From JAFAXD01 sp963816775 (lineage in GTDB: Bacteria > Pseudomonadota > Alphaproteobacteria > Rhizobiales > Xanthobacteraceae), in assembly GCA_963816775.1 (NCBI GenBank), contig CAWFLX010000044.1, positions 1 through 64,000 of the forward strand: DNA of 64,000 bases, written 5' to 3'. This document shows, piece after piece, positions 17,482 through 27,098 of the stretch. The notes under the pieces are model-generated. The model made no database searches, was not told the origin of the DNA, and saw only the letters and a list, made by a program, of their open reading frames with translations. The position numbers and the translations under genes are program-made. Every line of letters starts with the position of its first letter. The first letter of the stretch is position 1.

Positions 17482-18516
17482 ATGTATCGTTTTGATAAAT
17501 CGCCGGTGCTCGAGGTGCTGGCGGGATCCCGACAGCCAATTCCCCCCGTTTGGATGATGCGGCAAGCCGGGCGCTATCTTCCGGAATACCGGGATACGCG
17601 CGAGCGGGCCGGGAGCTTCCTAAAACTCTGCCTGACGCCGGAGCTCGCCGCCGAGGTCACACTGCAGCCGATCCGCCGTTTCGGCTTTGATGCAGCGATC
17701 ATATTCGCCGATATCCTGCTGGTGCCTTATGCACTCGGCCAAGCGCTTACATTCGTCGAGGGCGAAGGGCCGCGGCTGGCACCACCGGTCGATCGCGCGG
17801 AACTCGGACGGCTGCGCGAGACCGCCGATCGCAGTGTGGTTGCGCCGGTGTTTGACACCATTCGGCTGGTGCGTAGCGCTCTCGAACCGCAGGTCGCGCT
17901 GCTCGGTTTTTGCGGGGCGCCTTGGACCGTTGCGACCTACATGGTGGCCGGTTGTGGGACGCCCGATCAGGCCGCCGCCAAGCTTCTTGCCTACCAGGAT
18001 CCCGTGACGTTCGGGCAACTGATCGATCGTCTGGTTGCGGCATCAGCCGACTATCTGGTTGAACAGCTTTCCGCCGGTGCGCAGGCGGTTCAGATTTTCG
18101 ATACCTGGAGCGGCGCGCTATCGCCGGAGGAGTTCGAGCGCTGGTGCATCGATCCGGTTGCGCGGATCATCGCGGAAGTGCGCGGGCGGATCCCCGATGC
18201 GAAGATCATTGGTTTCCCACGTGGCGCCGGCACGTCGCTTCTGCGTTATGCTGATCGCGTAGCGGTTGACGCCATCAGTCTCGATTGGATGGTTGATCGC
18301 GACTACGCGCGCGACATTCAGTCGCAGCGCCCGGTGCAAGGCAATCTCGATCCTCATGCGTTGCGAGCTGGCGGCGACGCGCTTCTGCGCGCAGTCGACG
18401 CGACGCTCGATACGTTCTCGTCTGGACCATTCATCTTCAACCTCGGCCACGGCATTTTGTCCGACACGCCCATTGCCCATGTCGAACAGATGCTCGCGCG
18501 CATTCGAGGTCGCTGA
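17482..18516 (+). CDS. hemE: Uroporphyrinogen decarboxylase
   Basis: The 344-residue enzyme removes four carboxyl groups from uroporphyrinogen III to give coproporphyrinogen III. Signatures are PPVWMMRQAGRYLPEYR at the N-terminus and GFCGAPWTVATYM in the middle, with NLGHGILSDTPI at the end. I favour ATG 17482, which has CCAGGGA just upstream; a TTG at 17464 in the same frame would add six residues. The stop TGA overlaps the hemJ ATG by one base, so the two are coupled. Its promoter must lie in the AT-rich right half of the origin region. Confidence 0.97.
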   Translation: MYRFDKSPVLEVLAGSRQPIPPVWMMRQAGRYLPEYRDTRERAGSFLKLCLTPELAAEVTLQPIRRFGFDAAIIFADILLVPYALGQALTFVEGEGPRLAPPVDRAELGRLRETADRSVVAPVFDTIRLVRSALEPQVALLGFCGAPWTVATYMVAGCGTPDQAAAKLLAYQDPVTFGQLIDRLVAASADYLVEQLSAGAQAVQIFDTWSGALSPEEFERWCIDPVARIIAEVRGRIPDAKIIGFPRGAGTSLLRYADRVAVDAISLDWMVDRDYARDIQSQRPVQGNLDPHALRAGGDALLRAVDATLDTFSSGPFIFNLGHGILSDTPIAHVEQMLARIRGR

Positions 18517-18938
18517 TGTACGAATGGATCAAAGCCTTTCACGTCATCGCAGTGATCGCCTGGATGGCGGGCATGCTCTATCTGCCACGGCTGTTCGTCT
18601 ATCACTGCGAAGCGGAGCCAGGCAGCGTACAGTCCGAGACCTTCAAGCTGATGGAGGGCCGGCTCCTCAAGGCCATCATCAACCCTGCCATGATCGCGAC
18701 CTGGGGGTTCGGGCTGTGGCTCGCCTGGTGGGCGGAATGGTACCGAAGCGGCTGGCTGCAGGTGAAATTCTTGCTCGTGATCGTGCTCTCGGGCCTGCAT
18801 GGAATGATGGTGCGTTGGGTGCGCGATTTCGCTTACGACCGCAACCGGCATTCGCAGAGATTTTATCGCATAATCAATGAAGTACCGACCGTCCTGATGA
18901 TTGCGATTGTGATCCTGGCAGTGGTCAAGCCGTTCTAG
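18516..18938 (+). CDS. hemJ: Protoporphyrinogen IX oxidase HemJ
   Basis: The 140-residue integral membrane protein has about four hydrophobic segments. Conserved HemJ residues are present: His9 in IKAFHVIAVIAWMAG, LPRLFVYH, and the Lys in LQVKFLLVIVLSGLHG. HemJ oxidises protoporphyrinogen IX in bacteria lacking HemG and HemY. It is translationally coupled to hemE (1-bp overlap), so two haem steps are expressed together. The gene is full length. Confidence 0.93.
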   Translation: MYEWIKAFHVIAVIAWMAGMLYLPRLFVYHCEAEPGSVQSETFKLMEGRLLKAIINPAMIATWGFGLWLAWWAEWYRSGWLQVKFLLVIVLSGLHGMMVRWVRDFAYDRNRHSQRFYRIINEVPTVLMIAIVILAVVKPF

Positions 18939-19031
18939 GCCCGGGCTGTTGCGCAGGCATTGTTGAGGCCGCGGCGCACGACCGAAGCCGGCGGTTCACC
19001 AAGTCATCAACTGGATTTGCGACCGGTGCCC

Positions 19032-19060
19032 TTGCGCCCGTGACGGTCTTTTCCTATGTT
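19032..19060 (+). promoter_or_regulatory. Putative sigma-70-type promoter of rho
   Basis: TTGCGC (19032-19037) and TATGTT (19055-19060) are separated by 17 bp. Transcription would start near 19067, leaving a leader of about 180 nt before the rho ATG. Spacing is ideal and both hexamers are reasonable, but this is by eye only. Confidence 0.4.
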
Positions 19061-19066
19061 GTTTGT

Positions 19067-19245
19067 ATCTCCCGAACGTAGGCAGATGTCTCCGAGTTTA
19101 GGTCCGTGGAGGACCTGCATCGGGCTCGGACCTCCCGGCCAGCGCTGGTCTTGCCAAGGTCTCCCGCCCCCAACCTACGACTCCCTCCTTTGCCAGCGCC
19201 CCTCAACCCGAGCGCTCGGCGTATTTCCAACCAGGACTAACCCGC
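19067..19245 (+). promoter_or_regulatory. Structured 5' leader of rho
   Basis: The region between hemJ and rho (307 bp) has no ORF but many complementary segments. CGTAGG (19077) pairs with CCTACG (19174) and encloses the rest. TCCGAG (19091) pairs with CTCGGA (19125). AGGTCC (19100) can pair with GGACCT at 19111 or with a second GGACCT at 19128. GGCCAGCGCTGGTC (19137-19150) forms a local hairpin, and CCGAGCGCTCGG (19208-19219) is a palindrome near the ribosome binding site. A regulatory leader is plausible because rho is autoregulated in other bacteria; this structure is my inference. Confidence 0.45.
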
Positions 19246-20511
<1,266 letters not shown>

Positions 20512-20565
20512 CGGATGCGCACCGACTGCGTTTGTAGAGGCTGGCCCTGACGGGCACGAGGCAGC

Positions 20566-20919
20566 ATGGCAGAGGAACCCAAGGCCGAGGCGGCCAAGCT
20601 CGATCCGAGAACCGCACGCGCGCCGAAGCTGCGCTATCAGGACCGCCCGGACATCAACGAGGTGTTCGCGGACTCAATCCGCACCTGCGTGTTTGATGGG
20701 CAGCTGATGCGCGTCGAGTTCACCGTCGCGCGCTTTGACGATCCCGGTGTGCTCGGCATCCTGGAAGGACGCCAGGTGCCGGTGTGCCGGCTGGTGCTCA
20801 ACCGCACGGCGCTGGCGGATTTGCTCAACCGTATTGGCCAGCTTGGCCCTACGCTGAAGAGTGCCGGCGTGATCACGGACGAGCCCGCCCAATCCGGGAC
20901 CCGAACGGGAAGCCACTGA
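20566..20919 (+). CDS. Conserved hypothetical protein downstream of rho
   Basis: The 117-residue soluble protein has a charged N-terminus (AEEPKAEAAKLDPRTARAPK), then NEVFADSIRTCVFDG, a beta-rich MRVEFTVARFD, and CRLVLNRTALADLLNRIGQL, a probable amphipathic helix. The strand-helix layout faintly recalls small DUF3467-type proteins, but I do not claim that family. It starts 54 bp after rho on the same strand and may share its message. It has no recognised catalytic motif, signal peptide or membrane segment. Confidence 0.6.
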   Translation: MAEEPKAEAAKLDPRTARAPKLRYQDRPDINEVFADSIRTCVFDGQLMRVEFTVARFDDPGVLGILEGRQVPVCRLVLNRTALADLLNRIGQLGPTLKSAGVITDEPAQSGTRTGSH

Positions 20920-20944
20920 CCGCCGAACTGTTGCGCGAATCGAA

Positions 20945-22978
20945 TCAGGCGCGCATCGCGGCAACTGCGCCAGCAATCGCCTGCGCGTCTTCGACCGGCA
21001 GTGAGCATCGTTCCCCCACGCAGACAAACGCGGCGCCTGCGGGCGCGGCCTTGATCTTGGCGCGGGCCGGATGATCAGGCGCCAAGTCTGTGTCAGTGGG
21101 GGCTCGGATCAGGATGCGATCGGGATACGGGATCGACAAGGCGGCCCGTGACAACGCGCCCGTCTCGCGGCCGGTGACGACGATCTCGGCGGCTCGCAAG
21201 CGCAGGTCGAGGGCGTTGAGCACGCTCACGTGGCTGAACACGTTGTCGACCGCGAGCGGCAATAACCCGTCAAACAATTTATCGACGCGCTCCCGCCAAC
21301 GTGGATCACCGGTGAGCGCGGCAAGCCGCACGAGGTTCTGCCCGATCAGCCCGTGATGGTTGGGGATGGCTTCGTCGAGGGTCGAGTGCGGCCGCACGAC
21401 AAGTCCTTCGGCATCGTCAGCGGTCAGGAAGTAACGGCCGGTCGCCGTGTCGGCGTAGTGGCGCTCCAACGCGGCTTGCCAGGCGACGGCGCGTGCGAGG
21501 TAGGTCTGGTCACCCGTGGCCTCATGCAACGCCAGAGCGGCCCGGACCATGGCGGCAAAATCGGACGCGAGCCCCGGATAGACCAGGCGGCCGGCGCGCC
21601 ACGCATGTCCGAGGCGGTCGCCGCGGGTCATCGAGGTGGCGATAAACGCAAAGGCACGGGCGGCCAGCGTGATCCAGTCGGGCTCATCCAGAAGCACGCC
21701 GGCATTGACGAGGCCGGCGATCATCAGCCCGTTCCAATCCGCCAGGACCTTGTCGTCGAGTCCGGGGCGCACCCGCCCCCCACGCGCTTGCAGGAGCTTC
21801 TCACGCAACGCAGCAAGCCTTGAGGCATCCTCGATGTTGCGCGGTAAGTCATTGAGTTGATTTAATATATTGTGTCCTTCAAAATTCCCTTGTGGGGTCA
21901 CGTCGTAGTGTGCGGCGAAGAACGCCGCGTCGCTCGGACCCAAAACGCGCTCGATGTCGTGCAGCGACCAGACGTAGAACTTGCCCTCTTCTCCCTCGGA
22001 ATCGGCGTCGAGTGAGGCAGCAAACGCCCCTTCGGCGGTCACCATCTCGCGCTCGAGCCAGCCGACCGTTTCCTGCGCACGCTCCCGAAACAGCGGATTG
22101 CCAGATCGTCGATGCGCCAAGGCGAGCAGCTCAAGCAGCTGCGCGTTGTCGTAGAGCATCTTTTCGAAGTGCGGCACCAGCCAGCGCTCATCGACCGAAT
22201 AACGCGAGAAGCCACCCCCCAGATGGTCGTAAATGCCGCCGCGGCACATGTGATCGAGCGAAAGCTCGACCAGATCGAAGAAGCGTTGCTCCCCTCGCCG
22301 AAGTCCGGCGCGCCAGAGATTTTCCAGCATCGTGCATTGAGGAAACTTGGGCGCTCCGCGCAAGCCGCCGTTCGCCTGGTCGATCATGCGGCCAAGCTGG
22401 GCGGCGGCATCGTCGAGGCCCGCCGGTCCAATCGTCACCGGCCGTTCCGCGCTGGCGGCGGCCGCCAGGCGCTGCATCAGCGCATCGCGGTTCTTGGCGA
22501 TGCGCTCCGGCTCTTCCCGAAACACGCGCGCGAGCTCGCGGCACACCGCCGCGAAGGCGGGTCGGCCGTAGCGCAATTCCTTGGGAAAGTAAGTTCCACC
22601 CCACACCGGCTCGCCCGCCGGCGTCAGAAACATCGTGAGCGGCCAGCCACCCTGTTCGCCGAGCATGTGCAGGGCGTGCATGTAGATCTGGTCGATGTCC
22701 GGCCGCTCCTCGCGATCCACCTTGATGTTCACGAACAGCTCATTCATGACGGCCGCGGTGGCTTCGTCTTCGAAGCTTTCGTGCGCCATCACGTGGCACC
22801 AATGGCAGGCCGCGTATCCGACCGAGAGCAGGATCGGTTTGTTGCTACGCTTGGCCTCGGCGAGCGCCTCTGGTCCCCAGGCCCACCAGTCGACCGGATT
22901 ATGCTGATGCTGCAACAGGTATGGGCTCGTCTCGCGCGCCAGACGATTACGATGGGTAGGGTCAACGGAAGCAGACAT
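20945..22978 (-). CDS. DUF255 thioredoxin-domain protein (YyaL / SSP411-like)
   Basis: The 677-residue protein has an N-terminal thioredoxin-like domain opening NRLARETSPYLLQHQHNPVDW, with a CHWC pair in GYAACHWCHVMAHESF. A long (alpha/alpha)6 barrel follows, as in N-acylglucosamine 2-epimerase or glycoside hydrolases. This layout is the YyaL/spermatogenesis-associated protein 20 family, widespread but without a settled biochemical role. Length is normal. It is convergent with the small gene after rho and divergent from mnmE. Confidence 0.9.
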   Translation of the reverse strand: MSASVDPTHRNRLARETSPYLLQHQHNPVDWWAWGPEALAEAKRSNKPILLSVGYAACHWCHVMAHESFEDEATAAVMNELFVNIKVDREERPDIDQIYMHALHMLGEQGGWPLTMFLTPAGEPVWGGTYFPKELRYGRPAFAAVCRELARVFREEPERIAKNRDALMQRLAAAASAERPVTIGPAGLDDAAAQLGRMIDQANGGLRGAPKFPQCTMLENLWRAGLRRGEQRFFDLVELSLDHMCRGGIYDHLGGGFSRYSVDERWLVPHFEKMLYDNAQLLELLALAHRRSGNPLFRERAQETVGWLEREMVTAEGAFAASLDADSEGEEGKFYVWSLHDIERVLGPSDAAFFAAHYDVTPQGNFEGHNILNQLNDLPRNIEDASRLAALREKLLQARGGRVRPGLDDKVLADWNGLMIAGLVNAGVLLDEPDWITLAARAFAFIATSMTRGDRLGHAWRAGRLVYPGLASDFAAMVRAALALHEATGDQTYLARAVAWQAALERHYADTATGRYFLTADDAEGLVVRPHSTLDEAIPNHHGLIGQNLVRLAALTGDPRWRERVDKLFDGLLPLAVDNVFSHVSVLNALDLRLRAAEIVVTGRETGALSRAALSIPYPDRILIRAPTDTDLAPDHPARAKIKAAPAGAAFVCVGERCSLPVEDAQAIAGAVAAMRA

Positions 22979-23043
22979 GGACCACGGGCTCTCGTGCTGA
23001 GGCTGCTAAAATGGCCGAGGGCGGCCCGCTGTTAAAGCCCCGC

Positions 23044-24408
23044 ATGGACCGCAACGATACGATCTTTGCACTTTCGTCCGGCCGGCCTCCGGCCGCGATC
23101 GCGGTCGTGCGCCTGTGCGGTCCGCGTGCCGGCGATGCGCTGCGCATGTTGGCCGGGCGGGTGCCGAATCCGCGTGTAGCGGCGCTGACCAACATCCGCG
23201 ACCCCGGAACCGGCGAAGTCATCGATCAGGCTCTCGTGCTCTGGTTTCCGGGCCCGGCAAGCGAGACCGGCGAAGACATGGCCGAACTCCAACTGCATGG
23301 GGGGCGCGCCGTCATCGCCGCAGTGCTGGGGGCGCTCGGGCGGATCGAAGGACTGCGCCTGGCCGAGCCTGGCGAATTCGCGCGGCGGGCGTTCGAGCAT
23401 GGCCGCATCGATCTCACCCGCGTCGAAGCCTTGGCCGACCTCATCTATGCGGACACACAGGCCCAGCGCCGACAGGCCCTGCGGCAGTTGCGCGGCCTGC
23501 TCGGAGATCGCGCCGAAACTTGGCGCCGCACCCTGATCGAGGCGATGGCCTTGATTGAGGCTGGGATCGACTTTCCGGACGAGGGAGACGTGCCCGCCGA
23601 GTTGATCCGACCGGCACTAGATACCGTCTCGCAACTACTTGATGAAATTGATCAAAGTATCGCAAGCGGAAACCGCGGCGAACGCTTGCGGGAGGGCCTG
23701 GTGGTGGCGATCGCCGGGCCGCCAAATGTTGGAAAGTCGAGCCTGCTTAATCGGATCGCCCGGCGCGATGCCGCTATCGTGTCGCCAATTCCGGGCACGA
23801 CACGCGACGTCATCGAAGTCGGTCTCGACCTCGACGGGTATCCCGTCACCTTGCTCGACACCGCCGGCATCCGCGACAGCGCGGATCCAATCGAACAGGA
23901 AGGCGTCCGGCGTGCGCGTGCCCGCGCAGCGGACGCCGACCTTGTGCTCTGGGTCGCGGACGCGAGTTGCTTTGAGGAGCTGGCACCAAGCACCGGTCAC
24001 GACTCGCTCAGGGCTGCCGCAACCTGGGTCATCGCCAACAAGAGCGATCTGCTCAGCCCCGATCAGGTCAAGGATTTGGAAAGTCGTTTGGCCGACAATG
24101 TGAAACTCGTGCTGTCGGCTGCGACCGGGGCTGGGCTTGAACGCCTGTTCTCGGAGCTGACGGATTTTGCCAAAAACTATTTCGAATCGACCGAACCGGC
24201 ACTGGTCACGCGCGAGCGTCATCGACGCGCGCTGCAGGATTGCGCGGAGGCGCTGCGCCGCGCCATCGCCGAAGGACCGACCGGCCGGGAAGAGGTGATT
24301 GCTGAAGATCTTCGGCTGGCGGCAACCGCCCTGGGTCGGTTGGTCGGGCGGGTCGACGTCGAGGACGTACTTGACGCCATCTTTCGGGATTTCTGCATCG
24401 GCAAATGA
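23044..24408 (+). CDS. mnmE: tRNA modification GTPase MnmE
   Basis: The 454-residue protein works with MnmG to place the cmnm5 group on U34 of certain tRNAs. The N-terminal folate-binding domain starts DTIFALSSGRPPAAIAVVR. The G domain has G1 GPPNVGKSS at residue 225, DTAGIRD (G3) and NKSD (G4). The C-terminal CIGK motif at 451-454 is intact. I prefer ATG 23044 (MDRNDTI) to the upstream 23011. It leads the mnmE-mnmG-rsmG-parA-parB series, and a parS site starts 2 bp after its stop. Confidence 0.97.
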   Translation: MDRNDTIFALSSGRPPAAIAVVRLCGPRAGDALRMLAGRVPNPRVAALTNIRDPGTGEVIDQALVLWFPGPASETGEDMAELQLHGGRAVIAAVLGALGRIEGLRLAEPGEFARRAFEHGRIDLTRVEALADLIYADTQAQRRQALRQLRGLLGDRAETWRRTLIEAMALIEAGIDFPDEGDVPAELIRPALDTVSQLLDEIDQSIASGNRGERLREGLVVAIAGPPNVGKSSLLNRIARRDAAIVSPIPGTTRDVIEVGLDLDGYPVTLLDTAGIRDSADPIEQEGVRRARARAADADLVLWVADASCFEELAPSTGHDSLRAAATWVIANKSDLLSPDQVKDLESRLADNVKLVLSAATGAGLERLFSELTDFAKNYFESTEPALVTRERHRRALQDCAEALRRAIAEGPTGREEVIAEDLRLAATALGRLVGRVDVEDVLDAIFRDFCIGK

Positions 24409-24410
24409 CA

Positions 24411-24426
24411 TGTTTCACGTGAAACA
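24411..24426. other. parS: parS centromere site 1
   Basis: TGTTTCACGTGAAACA is a perfect 16-bp palindrome and an exact match to the conserved bacterial parS consensus bound by ParB. It lies in the mnmE-mnmG gap, 2 bp after the mnmE stop, about 7 kb from the putative origin and 3.6 kb from parB. Confidence 0.95.
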
Positions 24427-24499
24427 ATGATCATTTTTAAGTTCCGACATCGATTTTTCCCAAGAATGCTCTACAAGCGCACGCAATCAGGACTTGGCC

Positions 24500-26374
24500 A
24501 TGAGGGCGCAGTACGACGTTATTGTCATCGGCGGCGGGCACGCGGGCTGTGAAGCTGCAGCGGCAGCTGCCCGCATGGGCGCCAAAACTGCGCTGATCAC
24601 CCACCGGTTTGCGACCATCGGCGCCATGTCCTGCAATCCGGCTATTGGGGGACTCGGGAAGGGTCATCTGGTCCGCGAAATCGACGCGCTTGATGGGCTG
24701 ATGGGCCGGGTTGCCGATGAGGGCGGCATTCAGTTCAGAGTCCTTAACCGACGCAAGGGCCCGGCGGTGCGCGGACCACGCGCGCAGGCGGATCGGGCGC
24801 TGTACGCGCGGGCCATGCAGCGTGCGATCCAAGCGACGCCCAATCTGCATGTGATCGAAGGGGAGGCGGACGATCTCGACATCGCGGGGTCGGTGACGGG
24901 CGTACGGCTTGTCGACGGCCGGCAGTTCAGCACCGGCGCTGTCGTTCTGACCACGGGCACGTTCTTGCGGGGCTTGATCCATTTGGGTGAGCGCCAAATC
25001 CCGGCTGGGCGGGTCGGGGAGGCGCCATCGATCGGCTTGTCCGCAATGCTCGAGCGGGTCGGCTTCGCGCTTGGACGGCTCAAGACCGGCACGCCGCCGC
25101 GGCTCGATGGCCGCACGATCGATTGGGCCGCGCTCGAGATGCAGCCCGGGGATGAGCCTCCGGAGCCGTTTTCAGCACTCACGGCGCGGATTGAAAACCC
25201 GCAGATCGAGTGCGCCATCACGCGCACAACGGCCGAAACGCATCGGATCGTGCGCGCCAATGTGCACCGTTCGCCCATGTACTCGGGGCAGATTCAAAGC
25301 CGCGGCCCGCGCTATTGCCCGTCGATCGAGGACAAGATCGTGCGCTTTGGCGAACGCGACGGGCACCAAATCTTTCTCGAGCCCGAAGGGCTTGATGATC
25401 CGACGGTCTATCCGAACGGCATTTCGACGTCGTTGCCGGAGGATGTCCAACTGGCTCTGGTGGCCAGCATTCCGGGCCTTGCGCAGGCGCGCGTGACCCG
25501 GCCCGGATATGCCATCGAATACGACCACGTCGATCCACGCGAGCTTCATCCGACGCTGGAAACCAAGCGCCTGGCGGGCCTGTTTCTGGCCGGTCAAATC
25601 AACGGGACCACGGGCTATGAGGAAGCGGCCGCTCAAGGATTGGTGGCGGGCCTTAATGCGGCAGGCCGCGCCGGCCAAAGCGCGCCGATCCTGTTCGACC
25701 GATCGCAGGGCTATCTCGGCGTCATGATCGACGATCTGGTGACCCGCGGGGTGACCGAGCCGTATCGCATGTTCACCTCGCGCGCCGAATATCGCCTGAC
25801 ATTGCGCGCCGACAACGCCGATCAGCGGCTCACCGATCTCGGCGTGTCGATCGGGTGCGTGGGACCGGCGCGTCGTCGGCATTACCAGGCCAAGATTGCC
25901 GCGCTCAGCGCCGCCCGCGACTACGCGCGCGCGGTCTCGGTGACGCCGACGCAGGCCGACAGGTACGGGTTTGCGCTGAACCGGGACGGCCAGCGGAGGA
26001 CGGCTTTTGAGCTTTTGTCCTACCCGGACAACACGATTGCGGACGTGGCGCGCATCTGGCCTCGGTTGGGTGAACTCGCGCCCGCGATTGCCGATCAGCT
26101 CGAGATCGATGCGAAGTACGCGGTCTATCTCGAGCGCCAGGAAGCCGACGTAGCGGCATATCGGCGTGATGAGGCCCTGGTTCTACCAGACGACCTCGAC
26201 TACGGCGAGATCGCCGGGTTGTCCAACGAGGTCCGGCACAAGCTCGGTGGGGCGCGCCCGCGAACGTTGGGGCAGGCGGGCCGGCTCGACGGCGTGACCC
26301 CAGCCGCGTTGACGCTGCTCGCGAGCCACATGCGGCGAAGCGAACGCACCAAGCGCCGGGGCGCGCGCGGGTAG
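24500..26374 (+). CDS. mnmG: tRNA U34 modification enzyme MnmG (GidA)
   Basis: The 624-residue FAD protein is the partner of MnmE. The Rossmann dinucleotide motif VIVIGGGHAGCEAA opens the protein. The GidA signatures GPRYCPSIEDKI and GQINGTTGYEEAAAQGL are present, and the C-terminal helical domain is complete. I chose ATG 24500 because AGGA lies 7 bp upstream; a TTG at 24494 is too near it. It follows mnmE after 91 bp and is followed by rsmG after 11 bp. Confidence 0.97.
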   Translation: MRAQYDVIVIGGGHAGCEAAAAAARMGAKTALITHRFATIGAMSCNPAIGGLGKGHLVREIDALDGLMGRVADEGGIQFRVLNRRKGPAVRGPRAQADRALYARAMQRAIQATPNLHVIEGEADDLDIAGSVTGVRLVDGRQFSTGAVVLTTGTFLRGLIHLGERQIPAGRVGEAPSIGLSAMLERVGFALGRLKTGTPPRLDGRTIDWAALEMQPGDEPPEPFSALTARIENPQIECAITRTTAETHRIVRANVHRSPMYSGQIQSRGPRYCPSIEDKIVRFGERDGHQIFLEPEGLDDPTVYPNGISTSLPEDVQLALVASIPGLAQARVTRPGYAIEYDHVDPRELHPTLETKRLAGLFLAGQINGTTGYEEAAAQGLVAGLNAAGRAGQSAPILFDRSQGYLGVMIDDLVTRGVTEPYRMFTSRAEYRLTLRADNADQRLTDLGVSIGCVGPARRRHYQAKIAALSAARDYARAVSVTPTQADRYGFALNRDGQRRTAFELLSYPDNTIADVARIWPRLGELAPAIADQLEIDAKYAVYLERQEADVAAYRRDEALVLPDDLDYGEIAGLSNEVRHKLGGARPRTLGQAGRLDGVTPAALTLLASHMRRSERTKRRGARG

Positions 26375-26385
26375 GGGTCTGACTT

Positions 26386-27081
26386 ATGCCCGAGCGCGAT
26401 CATAGTGCCGGGGCCGTGTCGAAATTCAAAGAACCCCTTCCAGATCTGTCGGCGGATCGTGCCCGGGCGCTAGAGCTGGTCCCTGTTTCACGTGAAACAA
26501 CGGAGCGTCTCGACCGCTTCGTTAGCCTGGTCGTCGAGCGCAACCGGATGACCAATCTGATTGCGGCCTCGACCGTCCCGCACATCTGGACGCGGCACGT
26601 CGCGGACTCGCTTCAGCTCCTGTCACTTGCGCAGGGGCGGATCTGGGCTGATCTGGGGTCCGGCGGCGGATTCCCCGGGCTTGCCATCGCCTGTGCGCTG
26701 GCGGGCAGCCCGGAGCACACCGTCCACCTTGTCGAGAGCCGGGAAAGAAAGGCGGCCTTTCTGACCGAAGCGGTGCAGACCGTTGGTTTACCCGCAGTTG
26801 TCCACACGGCACGAATTGAAGACATTGCGGAACGATTGCCCCCGATCGATATTGTGACTGCGCGCGCAGTGGCGCCGCTCCCGAAACTGCTGGGTTATAT
26901 CTACCCCCTGGTCAAAAAAGGGGCTAAGGCCCTGTTGATGAAGGGACAAGATGTAGAGGCCGAATTGACGCAAGCCTCTAGATATTGGAGAATTGCGTCG
27001 CAACTCGTGCCAAGCAAGACGGATTCCGCCGGCCGGATCATGATTGTGTCGGCCTTGGAGCGCCATCGGCAGGGTCCCTAG
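26386..27081 (+). CDS. rsmG: 16S rRNA (guanine527-N7)-methyltransferase RsmG
   Basis: The 231-residue SAM-dependent enzyme methylates G527 of 16S rRNA. Motif I is WADLGSGGGFPGLAIA, and later blocks VTARAVAPLPKLLGY and LLMKGQDVEAEL are typical. The codons for VSRET near residue 35 are embedded in a perfect parS site. About 30 unconserved residues precede the core. It starts 11 bp after mnmG and parA follows after 17 bp, the usual cell-division and segregation linkage. Confidence 0.95.
   Translation: MPERDHSAGAVSKFKEPLPDLSADRARALELVPVSRETTERLDRFVSLVVERNRMTNLIAASTVPHIWTRHVADSLQLLSLAQGRIWADLGSGGGFPGLAIACALAGSPEHTVHLVESRERKAAFLTEAVQTVGLPAVVHTARIEDIAERLPPIDIVTARAVAPLPKLLGYIYPLVKKGAKALLMKGQDVEAELTQASRYWRIASQLVPSKTDSAGRIMIVSALERHRQGP
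26484..26499. other. parS: parS centromere site 2, inside rsmG
   Basis: TGTTTCACGTGAAACA again matches the consensus exactly. It is inside the rsmG coding sequence, where it encodes part of PVSRETT. It is 2,073 bp from site 1. A parS at this place in rsmG is known in other bacteria. Confidence 0.95.
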
Positions 27082-27098
27082 ATCGGAGACGTTCGGCC

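Noticed and set aside
17053..17495. Short ORFs crossing the origin region
   Set aside because: No similarity, unusual composition, and overlap with DnaA-box-like sites; better read as non-coding.
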